From Candidatus Phosphoribacter hodrii (GTDB lineage Bacteria > Actinomycetota > Actinomycetes > Actinomycetales > Dermatophilaceae), in contig JADJIB010000002.1 in NCBI GenBank assembly GCA_016707175.1, forward strand, positions 876,501-940,500: a DNA stretch of 64,000 nucleotides, in the 5' to 3' direction. A program made the translations under genes and the position numbers. The notes under the pieces are model-generated. The model was not told the DNA's origin. It was given only the letters and a program-made list of their open reading frames with translations, and did no database searches. Shown in pieces: positions 16,547 through 24,028 of the stretch. Position 1 is the stretch's first letter, and each line of letters starts with the position of its first letter.

Positions 16547-17831
16547 GCACCCGGCTCCGCTTCCACTGGACGAGCAGACGGTGCCGGGCGGTGCGGCCGA
16601 GGCTTCCTCGGCCGCGCCGTCGCGGCGGTCGTTCCTTGGCGTCGGAGCGGCCTTGGCCGGCGGCGCCGGAGCCGGGCTCGTCGGCTACGGCTTGGGGAAC
16701 AGCCAGACCGGCGTTGCTCCCTCTGCCGTCGCCGCAGCCTCCAGCGAGGGCGCGGCTCCCGACGCGCCATGGGCGGGGTCGGTGATCCCCTTCATCGGCG
16801 CGCATCAGGCTGGGATCAGCACCCCGCCTCAGGCGCACGCGACCTTCGTCGCGCTCAACCTCACTCCAGGGGTGGGCCAGGACGGCCTGCGCCGGCTGCT
16901 GCGCCAGTGGACCAACGACGCGAGCCGGCTGCAGCGCGGCATACCCGTGCTGGGGGATCCCCAGCCCGATCTCGCGTCGCCCCCCTCCCGGCTGACGATC
17001 ACCGTGGGGTTGGGGCGCGGAGCCCTCGTCGAAGCGGGCTTGGCCGACCGGGCACCCGGGTGGCTCGCGCCGCTGCCCGCGTTCTCCGTCGACCGACTTG
17101 AGCCCCGGTGGGCTGACGGCGACGTGCTCGCCCAGGTCTGCGCCGAGGACCCGATCATCCTCGCCCACGCGGTGCGCGCCCTGTTGCTGTCGGCCACGGG
17201 GATCGCCGCCGTGCACTGGATGCAGCGCGGCTTCCGCAGGCCCGTGACCTCAACGAGCGCGATGCGTAACCTCATGGGCCAGGTCGACGGGACGGTGCAG
17301 CCGGTCGCGGCCGAGCTTGAGCAGTCAGTGTGGATCGGCGCGGACGGCCCCGACTGGCTGCGCGGCGGCACTTCACTGGTGCTGCGGCGGATCCGGATGG
17401 ATCTGGACACGTGGGACGCGCTCGACCCGCAGGCCAAGGAGCAGGTCATCGGTCGGCGGATGACCAGTGGGGCACCGCTGACGGGCACCAAAGAGACCGA
17501 CGTCCCCGACCTGGCAGCCACGCGCGACGGGCTGCCGGTCATTCCGGAGTTTGCCCACATCAGGCACGCGGCCGTCACCACGGCTGGGCAGAAGATCCTG
17601 CGCCGTCCCTACAACTTCGACGACACGCCTGCGGCGGGGTCAAGCGCCGAAGCGGGGCTGCTCTTCGCGGCTTTCCAGGCGGACCCGGTCAGGCAGTTCG
17701 TGCCGATGCAGCAACGCCTGGCCGCGGGCGACCTGCTCAACTTCTGGACGACCCCGATCGGATCGGCCGTGTTCGCGATCCTGCCCGGGCCGGCCGAGGG
17801 CGAGATCCTTGGGCAGGCGCTGGTGGGCTGA
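16539..17831 (+). CDS. Tat-exported Dyp-type heme peroxidase (EfeB-like)
   Basis: A 430-residue dye-decolourising-type peroxidase. A twin-arginine signal SRRSFLGVGAAL near residue 28 predicts export as a folded heme protein. The family motif GQVDGT (GxxDG) is at about 248 and the proximal heme His lies in EFAHIRHAA at about 333. In EfeUOB systems this enzyme supports ferrous iron uptake, but no efeU or efeO is adjacent here; instead it is coupled (8-bp overlap) to a copper chaperone gene, an unusual partner. Confidence 0.92.
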   Translation: MARHPAPLPLDEQTVPGGAAEASSAAPSRRSFLGVGAALAGGAGAGLVGYGLGNSQTGVAPSAVAAASSEGAAPDAPWAGSVIPFIGAHQAGISTPPQAHATFVALNLTPGVGQDGLRRLLRQWTNDASRLQRGIPVLGDPQPDLASPPSRLTITVGLGRGALVEAGLADRAPGWLAPLPAFSVDRLEPRWADGDVLAQVCAEDPIILAHAVRALLLSATGIAAVHWMQRGFRRPVTSTSAMRNLMGQVDGTVQPVAAELEQSVWIGADGPDWLRGGTSLVLRRIRMDLDTWDALDPQAKEQVIGRRMTSGAPLTGTKETDVPDLAATRDGLPVIPEFAHIRHAAVTTAGQKILRRPYNFDDTPAAGSSAEAGLLFAAFQADPVRQFVPMQQRLAAGDLLNFWTTPIGSAVFAILPGPAEGEILGQALVG

Positions 17832-17844
17832 CGGGGGGGCGAAG

Positions 17845-18438
17845 TCAGACGGCGTCGGCCTGGGCGAGCAGGCCCGTTCCGCGCAGCACGAGATCGACGG
17901 TCGCTGCGGAGATCCGCTCGAGCGGGACGCCGTGATTGATCGCCGACGCGGCGGCGTTGACCAGCCCCTGCACCAGCAGGGCCGCGGTGTCGGGGTCGGG
18001 GACCCCGGCGTCGCGCAGCGCCGACCGCAGCGGCTCGCGCAACTGGTCGTGCAGCACGCGGACGCCGTCGCGGCATACCTCGGGCATGGCGACGCTCGCG
18101 AGATCCGGGGAGGCGCCGTGCCCGTCCTGAGCGTCGGCGATCGCCGCTTCGATGTATGCCGTGACCCGCTCGGCCGGCGACCCGGCGGCCTGGGTCGCTG
18201 CGATCATCCGGTCCCGGCTGCGCTGCAGCAGGGTCGTGATGGCGGCCCCGAGGAGGGCATCGGTCGACGGGTAGTACTGGTACATGCTGCTGCGGGCCAG
18301 GCCCGCTCGTTTGGCGACGGCCGCCGGGGTGAAGCTGGAGACGCCGCCGTCGCGCAACTCGTCGGCCGCCGCCTCGATGACCTGGCGACGACGCATGGCG
18401 TTGTGCTCAGCGACGGTGGGGGCCTCGATGCGCGGCAT
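17845..18438 (-). CDS. TetR-family transcriptional regulator
   Basis: A 197-residue repressor with the N-terminal helix-turn-helix SSFTPAAVAKRAGLARSSMY at about 34-53 followed by YQYYPSTDALL. The ATG at 18438 gives the normal short lead into the DNA-binding domain; the longer frame upstream reads through the promoter region. It is divergent from the MFS exporter at 18513 across 74 bp and probably represses it and itself. The ligand is unknown. Confidence 0.92.
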   Translation of the reverse strand: MPRIEAPTVAEHNAMRRRQVIEAAADELRDGGVSSFTPAAVAKRAGLARSSMYQYYPSTDALLGAAITTLLQRSRDRMIAATQAAGSPAERVTAYIEAAIADAQDGHGASPDLASVAMPEVCRDGVRVLHDQLREPLRSALRDAGVPDPDTAALLVQGLVNAAASAINHGVPLERISAATVDLVLRGTGLLAQADAV

Positions 18439-18475
18439 GCCCAGAGTGTATTGGCCTGCGCGAGTGTCGTTCCTG

Positions 18476-18509
18476 TTGTGATTCCGACAGAGGTGTCGAT
18501 AAACTATCG
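18476..18509 (+). promoter_or_regulatory. Promoter and candidate TetR operator for the MFS exporter
   Basis: TTGTGA (18476-18481) and TAAACT (18500-18505) are spaced 18 bp as -35 and -10. The inverted repeat CGATA-aac-TATCG (18497-18509) covers the -10, an ideal place for a TetR repressor. The transcript would begin at about the GTG at 18513, suggesting a leaderless message. Confidence 0.5.
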
Positions 18510-18512
18510 TCT

Positions 18513-20114
18513 GTGAGGCGCGTGAGCAGGGCAATGAGTCCGCCGTCGACCGAGCATCCGCTCGGCACCCGCCGATGGTGGGCCTTGGCGACCATCGCCC
18601 TCGGCGTGTCGCTCATCATCATGGACGCGACGATCGTCTCCGTCGCGCTGCCCGTGGTCATTCGCGATCTCGACCTGACCGCCAACCAGGCCGAGTGGAT
18701 GAACGCCATCTACTCCCTGACCTTCGCCGCTCTCCTGCTCACGGTGGGGCATCTCGGCGACCTGCGCGGGCGACGCCTGCTCTTCGCGGGCGGCATGGGC
18801 CTGTTCATGGTGGCCTCGGTGTTCGCCGGCAGCGCCCAGAGCGCCGAGATCCTCATCGGTGCGCGCCTGCTGCAGGGCGTCGGCGCGTCGGCGATCCTCA
18901 CGAGCACCCTGGCCACCCTCAACTCGATCTTCCGCGGCCGGGAGCGCGCGATCGCCTTCGCCGTCTACGGCGCCACCATCGGCGGTATGGCTGCCGTCGG
19001 ACCGCTCGTCGGGGGATGGCTGGCCACCGACGTGTCCTGGCGCTGGGCGTTCTGGCTCAACATCCCCTTCGGTCTGCTCGTCCTGGCCGGGATCTGGCGC
19101 GTCGTCCCGGAGACCCGCGACCCCGGCGCCCACAGCCACTTCGACCTCCTGGGCGCGGCGCTGTCGGCTCTCGCGATGGGCGGGGCGGTCTTCGCCCTCA
19201 TCGAAGGTGCGACGTACGGCTGGTGGCGCCAGCCGTCCGGCGCCCTGTCACCGGTGCCCGCCGTAGCCGCCGCTGCCGCGCTGTCGACGGTGCTGTTCTT
19301 CGTGCGTGAAGGGCGGGCCCGCTCGGCTGGGCGCCCGGCGATGATCGATGTCGGGTTGCTGCGCCTGCCGACGCTGCGCTACGGCCTCATCGCGGCGGCC
19401 GTCGTCGCGTTCGGCGAGTTCGGGCTGATGTTCACCCTGCCGCTGTTGCTGCAGGGCGCACTCGGCTACTCGGCACTCGGGGCGGGGTGGTTGTTGGTCA
19501 GCCTCGCCATCGGCGCCTTCCTCGTCTCCGGCGCGACCCCTCACCTCACCCAGGCGATCGGACAACGCAGCGTCGTTCGGATCGGCTTGGCCTTGGAGGC
19601 GGTCGCGGTCGCCGGCATCGCCCTCACGCTGTCTCTGACGATCCCGTCGTGGGCCATCGCCGCGTGGCTGTTCGTCTACGGCGTCGGCGTCGGCATGGCG
19701 ACCGCGCAGCTGAGTTCAGTCATCATGAGCGACGTGCCGCCGGCGCAGGGCGGGCAGGCGTCCGGGCTGCAGTCGACGGTGCGCCAACTCGGGTCGGCCC
19801 TGGGGATCGCGGTGCTCGGCACGCTCCTGGTCACGTCGCTCGGCGCCGGTCTGCAGGAGCGCCTCGACGCCTCAGGTATGCCGCCCGCCGCCTCCGTGCA
19901 GGTCGTCGAGATCGTGCGTGGCTCGGCCGGGGCGGCCATCCCCTCCCTGGCCGCCGACCCCCAGGGTGCTGGTGCGGCATACCTCGCTCGAGCGGCCATG
20001 GTCGACGCCAGCCGGCGGACGGCCGGGTTCGCCGCTGCCGCACTGGCCCTCGGAGTCCTGGCCACCCTCGCCCTGCCCACACCACGCCGCCCCGACGACG
20101 ACCCCCACCTCTAA
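18513..20114 (+). CDS. DHA2-family (14-helix) MFS multidrug exporter
   Basis: A 533-residue EmrB/QacA-type drug:proton antiporter. Motif A reads GHLGDLRGRRLLF, motif C-like glycine-rich helices follow (GATIGGMAAVGPLVGGWL), and motif D1 occurs in IIMDATIVSVALPVV. About 14 membrane segments. The start is uncertain: the GTG at 18513 fits a leaderless message from the promoter just upstream, while the ATG at 18534 has a weak AGCAGGG site. It is divergent from a TetR gene, the usual regulator pairing. Substrates unknown. Confidence 0.92.
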   Translation: MRRVSRAMSPPSTEHPLGTRRWWALATIALGVSLIIMDATIVSVALPVVIRDLDLTANQAEWMNAIYSLTFAALLLTVGHLGDLRGRRLLFAGGMGLFMVASVFAGSAQSAEILIGARLLQGVGASAILTSTLATLNSIFRGRERAIAFAVYGATIGGMAAVGPLVGGWLATDVSWRWAFWLNIPFGLLVLAGIWRVVPETRDPGAHSHFDLLGAALSALAMGGAVFALIEGATYGWWRQPSGALSPVPAVAAAAALSTVLFFVREGRARSAGRPAMIDVGLLRLPTLRYGLIAAAVVAFGEFGLMFTLPLLLQGALGYSALGAGWLLVSLAIGAFLVSGATPHLTQAIGQRSVVRIGLALEAVAVAGIALTLSLTIPSWAIAAWLFVYGVGVGMATAQLSSVIMSDVPPAQGGQASGLQSTVRQLGSALGIAVLGTLLVTSLGAGLQERLDASGMPPAASVQVVEIVRGSAGAAIPSLAADPQGAGAAYLARAAMVDASRRTAGFAAAALALGVLATLALPTPRRPDDDPHL

Positions 20115-20170
20115 CCGACTCCCTCCCCTGCCCCCACCCCTCCTCCCCCTTCACACCCGACTTCAGACCC

Positions 20171-20251
20171 GGAGATAGCGCTCGCACGGTCATCTTTCCG
20201 TCCGTTCAGGGGTTTCCAGCCCCCACACATGACCATGCGAGCGCTATCTCC
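20171..20251. repeat. 81-bp inverted-repeat element, copy 1
   Basis: Arms of 23 bp (20171-20193 and 20229-20251; the outer end is GGAGATAGCGCTCGCACGGT) with one mismatch flank a 35-bp spacer that itself contains a GGGG/CCCC hairpin. A second copy of the same size lies at 20759-20839. No target-site duplication is visible. It sits in the gap after the MFS gene, where it could also act as a terminator. Confidence 0.8.
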
Positions 20252-20333
20252 GTTGTGGGGGGTGGGCGCCTCAGGGGGCGTTGCAGCCACAAATCCCTCG
20301 CGGCGGGCTCCGGGAGGCTGCGACACTGCCGGG

Positions 20334-20750
20334 ATGGTCGCCTTCATCTCGCACACGAGCATCGACTGCCGCAACGCCTACACCCTGTCGGTCTGGTGGG
20401 AAGGCGTGCTGGACTACGTGCCGGACCCCGATGATCCGAACGAGCCGGGGCACGAGGAATGCCTCATCCGGTCCCGCGATGGCAGCCACACCTTGCTGTT
20501 CATCGAGGTGCCTGACGACAAGGTCGCCAAGAACCGGATCCACTTCGACCTGCGGCCCAGCACCGGCACGCGCGACGAGGAGCTTGAGCGCCTGCTCGCC
20601 CACGGAGCCCGGGTGCTCGACGATCAGCGGAACCCGAACGGGACGGGTTGGGTCGTCCTGGCCGATCCCGAGGACAACGAGTTCTGCATCCTGCGCAGCC
20701 AAGCCGAAGTCGCCCGCCACCAAGCCCTCGCCGCCCAGCCCACCGACTGA
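20334..20750 (+). CDS. VOC-superfamily (glyoxalase-like) protein
   Basis: A 138-residue single-copy relative of the vicinal oxygen chelate fold: MVAFISHTSIDCRNAYTLSV at the start (beta strand and helix), RIHFDLRP in the middle and the closing WVVLADPEDNEFCIL typical of Glyoxalase_6 proteins. Possible metal residues are His (IHFD) and Glu (EFCIL). Function unknown; dioxygenase, resistance or isomerase roles occur in this fold. The ATG at 20334 is chosen because upstream in-frame sequence runs into the repeat element. The gene is bracketed by two 81-bp inverted-repeat elements. Confidence 0.82.
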   Translation: MVAFISHTSIDCRNAYTLSVWWEGVLDYVPDPDDPNEPGHEECLIRSRDGSHTLLFIEVPDDKVAKNRIHFDLRPSTGTRDEELERLLAHGARVLDDQRNPNGTGWVVLADPEDNEFCILRSQAEVARHQALAAQPTD

Positions 20751-20758
20751 CCCACCAC

Positions 20759-20839
20759 GGAGATAGCGCTCGCACGGTCATTTATGGGGGTCATTACGGC
20801 TTTCAGACCCTGAAACATGACCGTGCGAGCGCTATCTCC
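20759..20839. repeat. 81-bp inverted-repeat element, copy 2
   Basis: Perfect 23-bp arms (20759-20781 and 20817-20839) flank a 35-bp spacer with a small internal TCAG/CTGA hairpin. The arms match copy 1 except for one base, while the spacer has diverged, so the arm pairing has been conserved. It begins 8 bp after the VOC stop and ends 69 bp before the aminotransferase start. Confidence 0.8.
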
Positions 20840-20908
20840 GGGTAGAGGGCTGCATAATGCGGGGTTATGGCTTGACGGAAAGCCAAAACCTGGCGCTATC
20901 CTGTCGCC

Positions 20909-22597
20909 GTGACCAGCCCTTTGCTGCGCACCATCCGCGAGAGCGTCATCGGCGACGACCAAGTCCTGCCGGGTCCCTATGGCCCGCGTCGGGTGACCTA
21001 CGCCGACTACACCGCTTCCGGCCGCGCCCTGTCGTTCATCGAGGACTTCATCCGCGACGAAGTGCTCCCCCGTTACGCCAACACGCACACCGAGTCTTCC
21101 GGCACCGGCCTGCAGACGACCCGGCTGCGTGAAGACGCGCGAGCCATCATCCGGGACGCCGTCGGCGGCGACGAGGACACGGTCGTCATCTTCACCGGAT
21201 CGGGCTGCACCGGAGCAATCGACAAGTTGGTCGGGATCCTCGGCCTGCGCATCCCCAGCCAACTCGAGGACGCCCACCACCTCGCGCAGCACATCCCGGC
21301 CAACGCCAGACCGGTCGTCTTCATCGGGCCCTACGAGCACCATTCCAACGAGTTGCCGTGGCGCGAGACGATCGCCGACGTCGTCGTTATCCCGCAGGAC
21401 CTCGACGGCCACATCTCCCTGTCCGTCCTGCGAGAACGACTGCAGGAGTACGCCGCTCGGCCCCTGAAGATCGGGTCCTTCTCCGCCGCTTCCAACGTCA
21501 CCGGCATCGTCTCGGACAGCGCCGCGATCAGCACCCTGTTGCACGAGCATGGCGCACTGTCCTTCTGGGACTTCGCCGCGGCCGGCCCCTACATCGACAT
21601 CGAGATGTACTCCGGCGGCGCCGGGACCACGGCGAGCAACACGGCATACAAGGATGCGGTCTTCCTGTCGCCGCACAAGTTCATCGGCGGCCCCGCCACC
21701 CCTGGCGTGCTGGTCGTGCGCCGCGAGTTGCTCACCAACCGGGTCCCCGCCATGGTCGGCGGCGGCACGGTCGCCTTCGTCAACCCGACCGAGCACCGTT
21801 ACCTCGCCGACCCCGCCCACCGCGAGGAGGCGGGCACCCCAGCGATCATCGAGTCGATCCGCGCCGGCCTGGTGTTCCAACTCAAGGCGGCCGTCGGGGT
21901 CGACACGATCCGCGCCCAGGAGGAGCGGCTCTTGCACCGCGCCGTGTCCGCCTGGACCCAGGAGCCGACCATCCAGATCCTCGGCAACCTCGACGCCGAG
22001 CGCCTCTCGATCGTCTCGTTCGTCGTCAAGGCTCCGAGCGGCCGCTACCTGCACCACAACTTCGTCGTCGCCGTCCTCAACGACCTGTTCGGCATCCAGT
22101 CCCGCGGCGGCTGTTCGTGCGCCGGGCCCTACGGCCATGCCTTGCTCGGGATCGACCTGGACCGCTCGCACGAGTTCGAGGCCGAGATCGCCCACGGTTG
22201 CGAGGGCATCAAGCCGGGGTGGGTGCGAGTGAACTTCAACTACTTCGTCTCCGACGAGGTCACCGACTACATCGTCGACGCGGTCCGACTGATTGCCCGC
22301 GACGGGTGGCGACTGCTCCCGGACTATCGCTTCGACAACGCCACCGGGCGGTGGCGGCACCGCGAAGGCCCGGTCGAGCCGCCGCTGCGACTGCGGGACG
22401 TCGGGTATGCCGCGGACGGCAGTTTCGTCTTTCCGCGCCACACCGCGCGGGCCGCGGAGGGTGAGCTCGCGGCATACCTGATCGAGGGTGCCCGGATCCT
22501 CGCCGAGCGGGCGGACGACGCCGGGCCACAGGCCGAGGTCTCGCCGGGGTATGACGACCTGCGTTGGTTCGAGTTGCCAGCGGCGTGCATGCCCTGA
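20909..22597 (+). CDS. PLP-dependent class V aminotransferase (cysteine-desulfurase-like)
   Basis: A 562-residue fold-type I PLP enzyme. The cofactor Lys is in FLSPHKFIGGPATPG at about residue 256, after the Asp of WDFAAAGPYIDI. A Cys-rich loop RGGCSCAGPYGHALLGID occupies the position of the SufS/IscS active-site Cys loop. It is longer than the usual 400-residue desulfurases, with about 130 extra C-terminal residues. Whether it desulfurates cysteine is uncertain; no Fe-S assembly gene is adjacent. Confidence 0.85.
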   Translation: MTSPLLRTIRESVIGDDQVLPGPYGPRRVTYADYTASGRALSFIEDFIRDEVLPRYANTHTESSGTGLQTTRLREDARAIIRDAVGGDEDTVVIFTGSGCTGAIDKLVGILGLRIPSQLEDAHHLAQHIPANARPVVFIGPYEHHSNELPWRETIADVVVIPQDLDGHISLSVLRERLQEYAARPLKIGSFSAASNVTGIVSDSAAISTLLHEHGALSFWDFAAAGPYIDIEMYSGGAGTTASNTAYKDAVFLSPHKFIGGPATPGVLVVRRELLTNRVPAMVGGGTVAFVNPTEHRYLADPAHREEAGTPAIIESIRAGLVFQLKAAVGVDTIRAQEERLLHRAVSAWTQEPTIQILGNLDAERLSIVSFVVKAPSGRYLHHNFVVAVLNDLFGIQSRGGCSCAGPYGHALLGIDLDRSHEFEAEIAHGCEGIKPGWVRVNFNYFVSDEVTDYIVDAVRLIARDGWRLLPDYRFDNATGRWRHREGPVEPPLRLRDVGYAADGSFVFPRHTARAAEGELAAYLIEGARILAERADDAGPQAEVSPGYDDLRWFELPAACMP

Positions 22598-22706
22598 GCC
22601 GCTCCGCGTGGGCATACTCAGGTGTGGGCATACTGTGGCCCAACCGAGATGGTGATCAGCGCAACCAAAGACGCTACTCATCGGTAATGAAGGGCACCAT
22701 TGGCAA

Positions 22707-23633
22707 ATGGCACGGCGACTAGAGGAAGTCACCCGGGGCGACATCGACGCCATCCGGTATGACGACCTGAGTTTCGACGGCTCTCACGGGCACGTGGGTG
22801 TCACCTTGTTCATGCCCTCGATCCGCCAACTCGGCATCAAGGGCGAGCCCGAGATCATCAGCCCCTACTCGGCCGGCTGGGGCGAAGGCCTCGGCGCGGC
22901 CCGGGCATCGTGCGAGGGCCTGGTGCGGTCAGCCAACGTCATGGCCGCCACGATCGAATACCCCCGCAAACGGGTCGCCGTCCACGAGATCCTGCAGTTC
23001 CGCACCGAGGTCTTCGGCGAGGTCATCCGCCACATCCGCGAACGGACGATGTACGACTGGGCCACCCTCGTCGTCGCGGGCTACTCGCGCGGCACGGCCC
23101 CGGCGCGCATGGCGACCGTCGAGCACGCTGACGTCGTTGACGGCGTCGTCCTCGTCGCCCCCACGTGGTTCAGCCAGCAGGTCAAACCCCGCGACCTCGC
23201 CGCGCGCGGGCTGCACGAGAGCGCCCGCGGCATGGCACAGGCCGGGTGGCTCGACCGGCTCACCCTCGTCGGCGCCAGTGTCCGCCTCGCCCAAGAGATG
23301 CTCGCCCACCCGTTCGAGTTGCGCAACGACATCGCCGCCATCTCCCAGGAAGGCGCGGCCGACCTGCAGGACGTCCTCGACACGGGTGTCAGGGTCGGTG
23401 TCGTCGCCGGCCGCCAGGACGAGCTCTGCCAGGTCGACGGGATCCGGACCGTTGTCGATCGCCTCCCCGAGCCGGCCGCGGTGATGTACCGCGAGGTCGA
23501 CTCCGACCACTTCTCCTACTTCCTCTCCCCCAAACCCCTCAAGGTCGTCGCCGAGGTCGTCACGGCGCTCGGTGACTTCGGGACCGAGGCGGAGGCCGGG
23601 GACGAAGCGCAGGCCGAGGGTTCCGGAGCCTGA
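22707..23633 (+). CDS. Alpha/beta hydrolase
   Basis: A 308-residue hydrolase with the nucleophile elbow VVAGYSRGTAP, acid in AGRQDELCQ and His in DSDHFSYF, an intact triad in order. The N-terminus lacks a signal peptide, so it should be cytoplasmic. The family is not identified more closely. It starts at the ATG at 22707, 109 bp after the aminotransferase. That gap holds two close copies of GTGGGCATACT. Confidence 0.78.
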   Translation: MARRLEEVTRGDIDAIRYDDLSFDGSHGHVGVTLFMPSIRQLGIKGEPEIISPYSAGWGEGLGAARASCEGLVRSANVMAATIEYPRKRVAVHEILQFRTEVFGEVIRHIRERTMYDWATLVVAGYSRGTAPARMATVEHADVVDGVVLVAPTWFSQQVKPRDLAARGLHESARGMAQAGWLDRLTLVGASVRLAQEMLAHPFELRNDIAAISQEGAADLQDVLDTGVRVGVVAGRQDELCQVDGIRTVVDRLPEPAAVMYREVDSDHFSYFLSPKPLKVVAEVVTALGDFGTEAEAGDEAQAEGSGA

Positions 23634-23686
23634 GGGCTGCGCGACGTGGGCGCGCACGAGCCTGAGGGCTGCGCGTGGGCCCGCAC
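23626..23686 (+). repeat. 32-bp tandem duplication over the end of the hydrolase gene
   Basis: The block beginning GAGCCTGAGGGCTGCGCG occurs at 23626 and again at 23658, with small differences. The first copy contains the hydrolase stop codon, so the second may be a local duplication of the gene end. Confidence 0.6.
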
Positions 23687-23707
23687 CGGTTCTGGCATGC
23701 TGCCGCC

Positions 23708-23980
23708 ATGAGCCATTGGGTCCTGGAATACCGTTACGCCGATCCTGACGCCCGCGCCCGGGTGCGGCCGGATCACCTGGCCTACATGAACGGCCTGCAC
23801 GAGGACGGCCGCGTCGTCATGGGCGGCCCGGTCGGCGACGGCGGTGGCGCGCTGGTGGTGCTGCGCGTCGATTCGGAGGACGAGGTCCACGCCATCATCG
23901 CGGCCGATCCCTACACGGCCGCTGGGGTGGGCGCGGATCACGTCGTGCGCCCGTGGACCGTCGCCATCGGCGGCAACTAA
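23708..23980 (+). CDS. YciI-like protein
   Basis: A 90-residue ferredoxin-fold protein: SHWVLEYRY at the start, RPDHLAYMNGLHEDGRVVMG (His-Leu core and Gly turn) and DDPYT-like AADPYTAAGVGADHVVRPW. The pattern H..yl..l...G....gGp.....g...v......A..i...DP matches YCII/DGPF relatives. The biochemical role of the family is not firmly known; some members are linked to dehalogenation or sigma-factor genes. The ATG at 23708 starts the conserved strand. Confidence 0.85.
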   Translation: MSHWVLEYRYADPDARARVRPDHLAYMNGLHEDGRVVMGGPVGDGGGALVVLRVDSEDEVHAIIAADPYTAAGVGADHVVRPWTVAIGGN

Positions 23981-24028
23981 CAGCGTCGCTCGCAGCTGGG
24001 AGCGTCCAGCTGCCGACCGTCGGCCGAC

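Noticed and set aside
20171..20839. Composite transposon carrying the VOC gene
   Set aside because: No transposase is present and no target-site duplication is visible at the outer ends.
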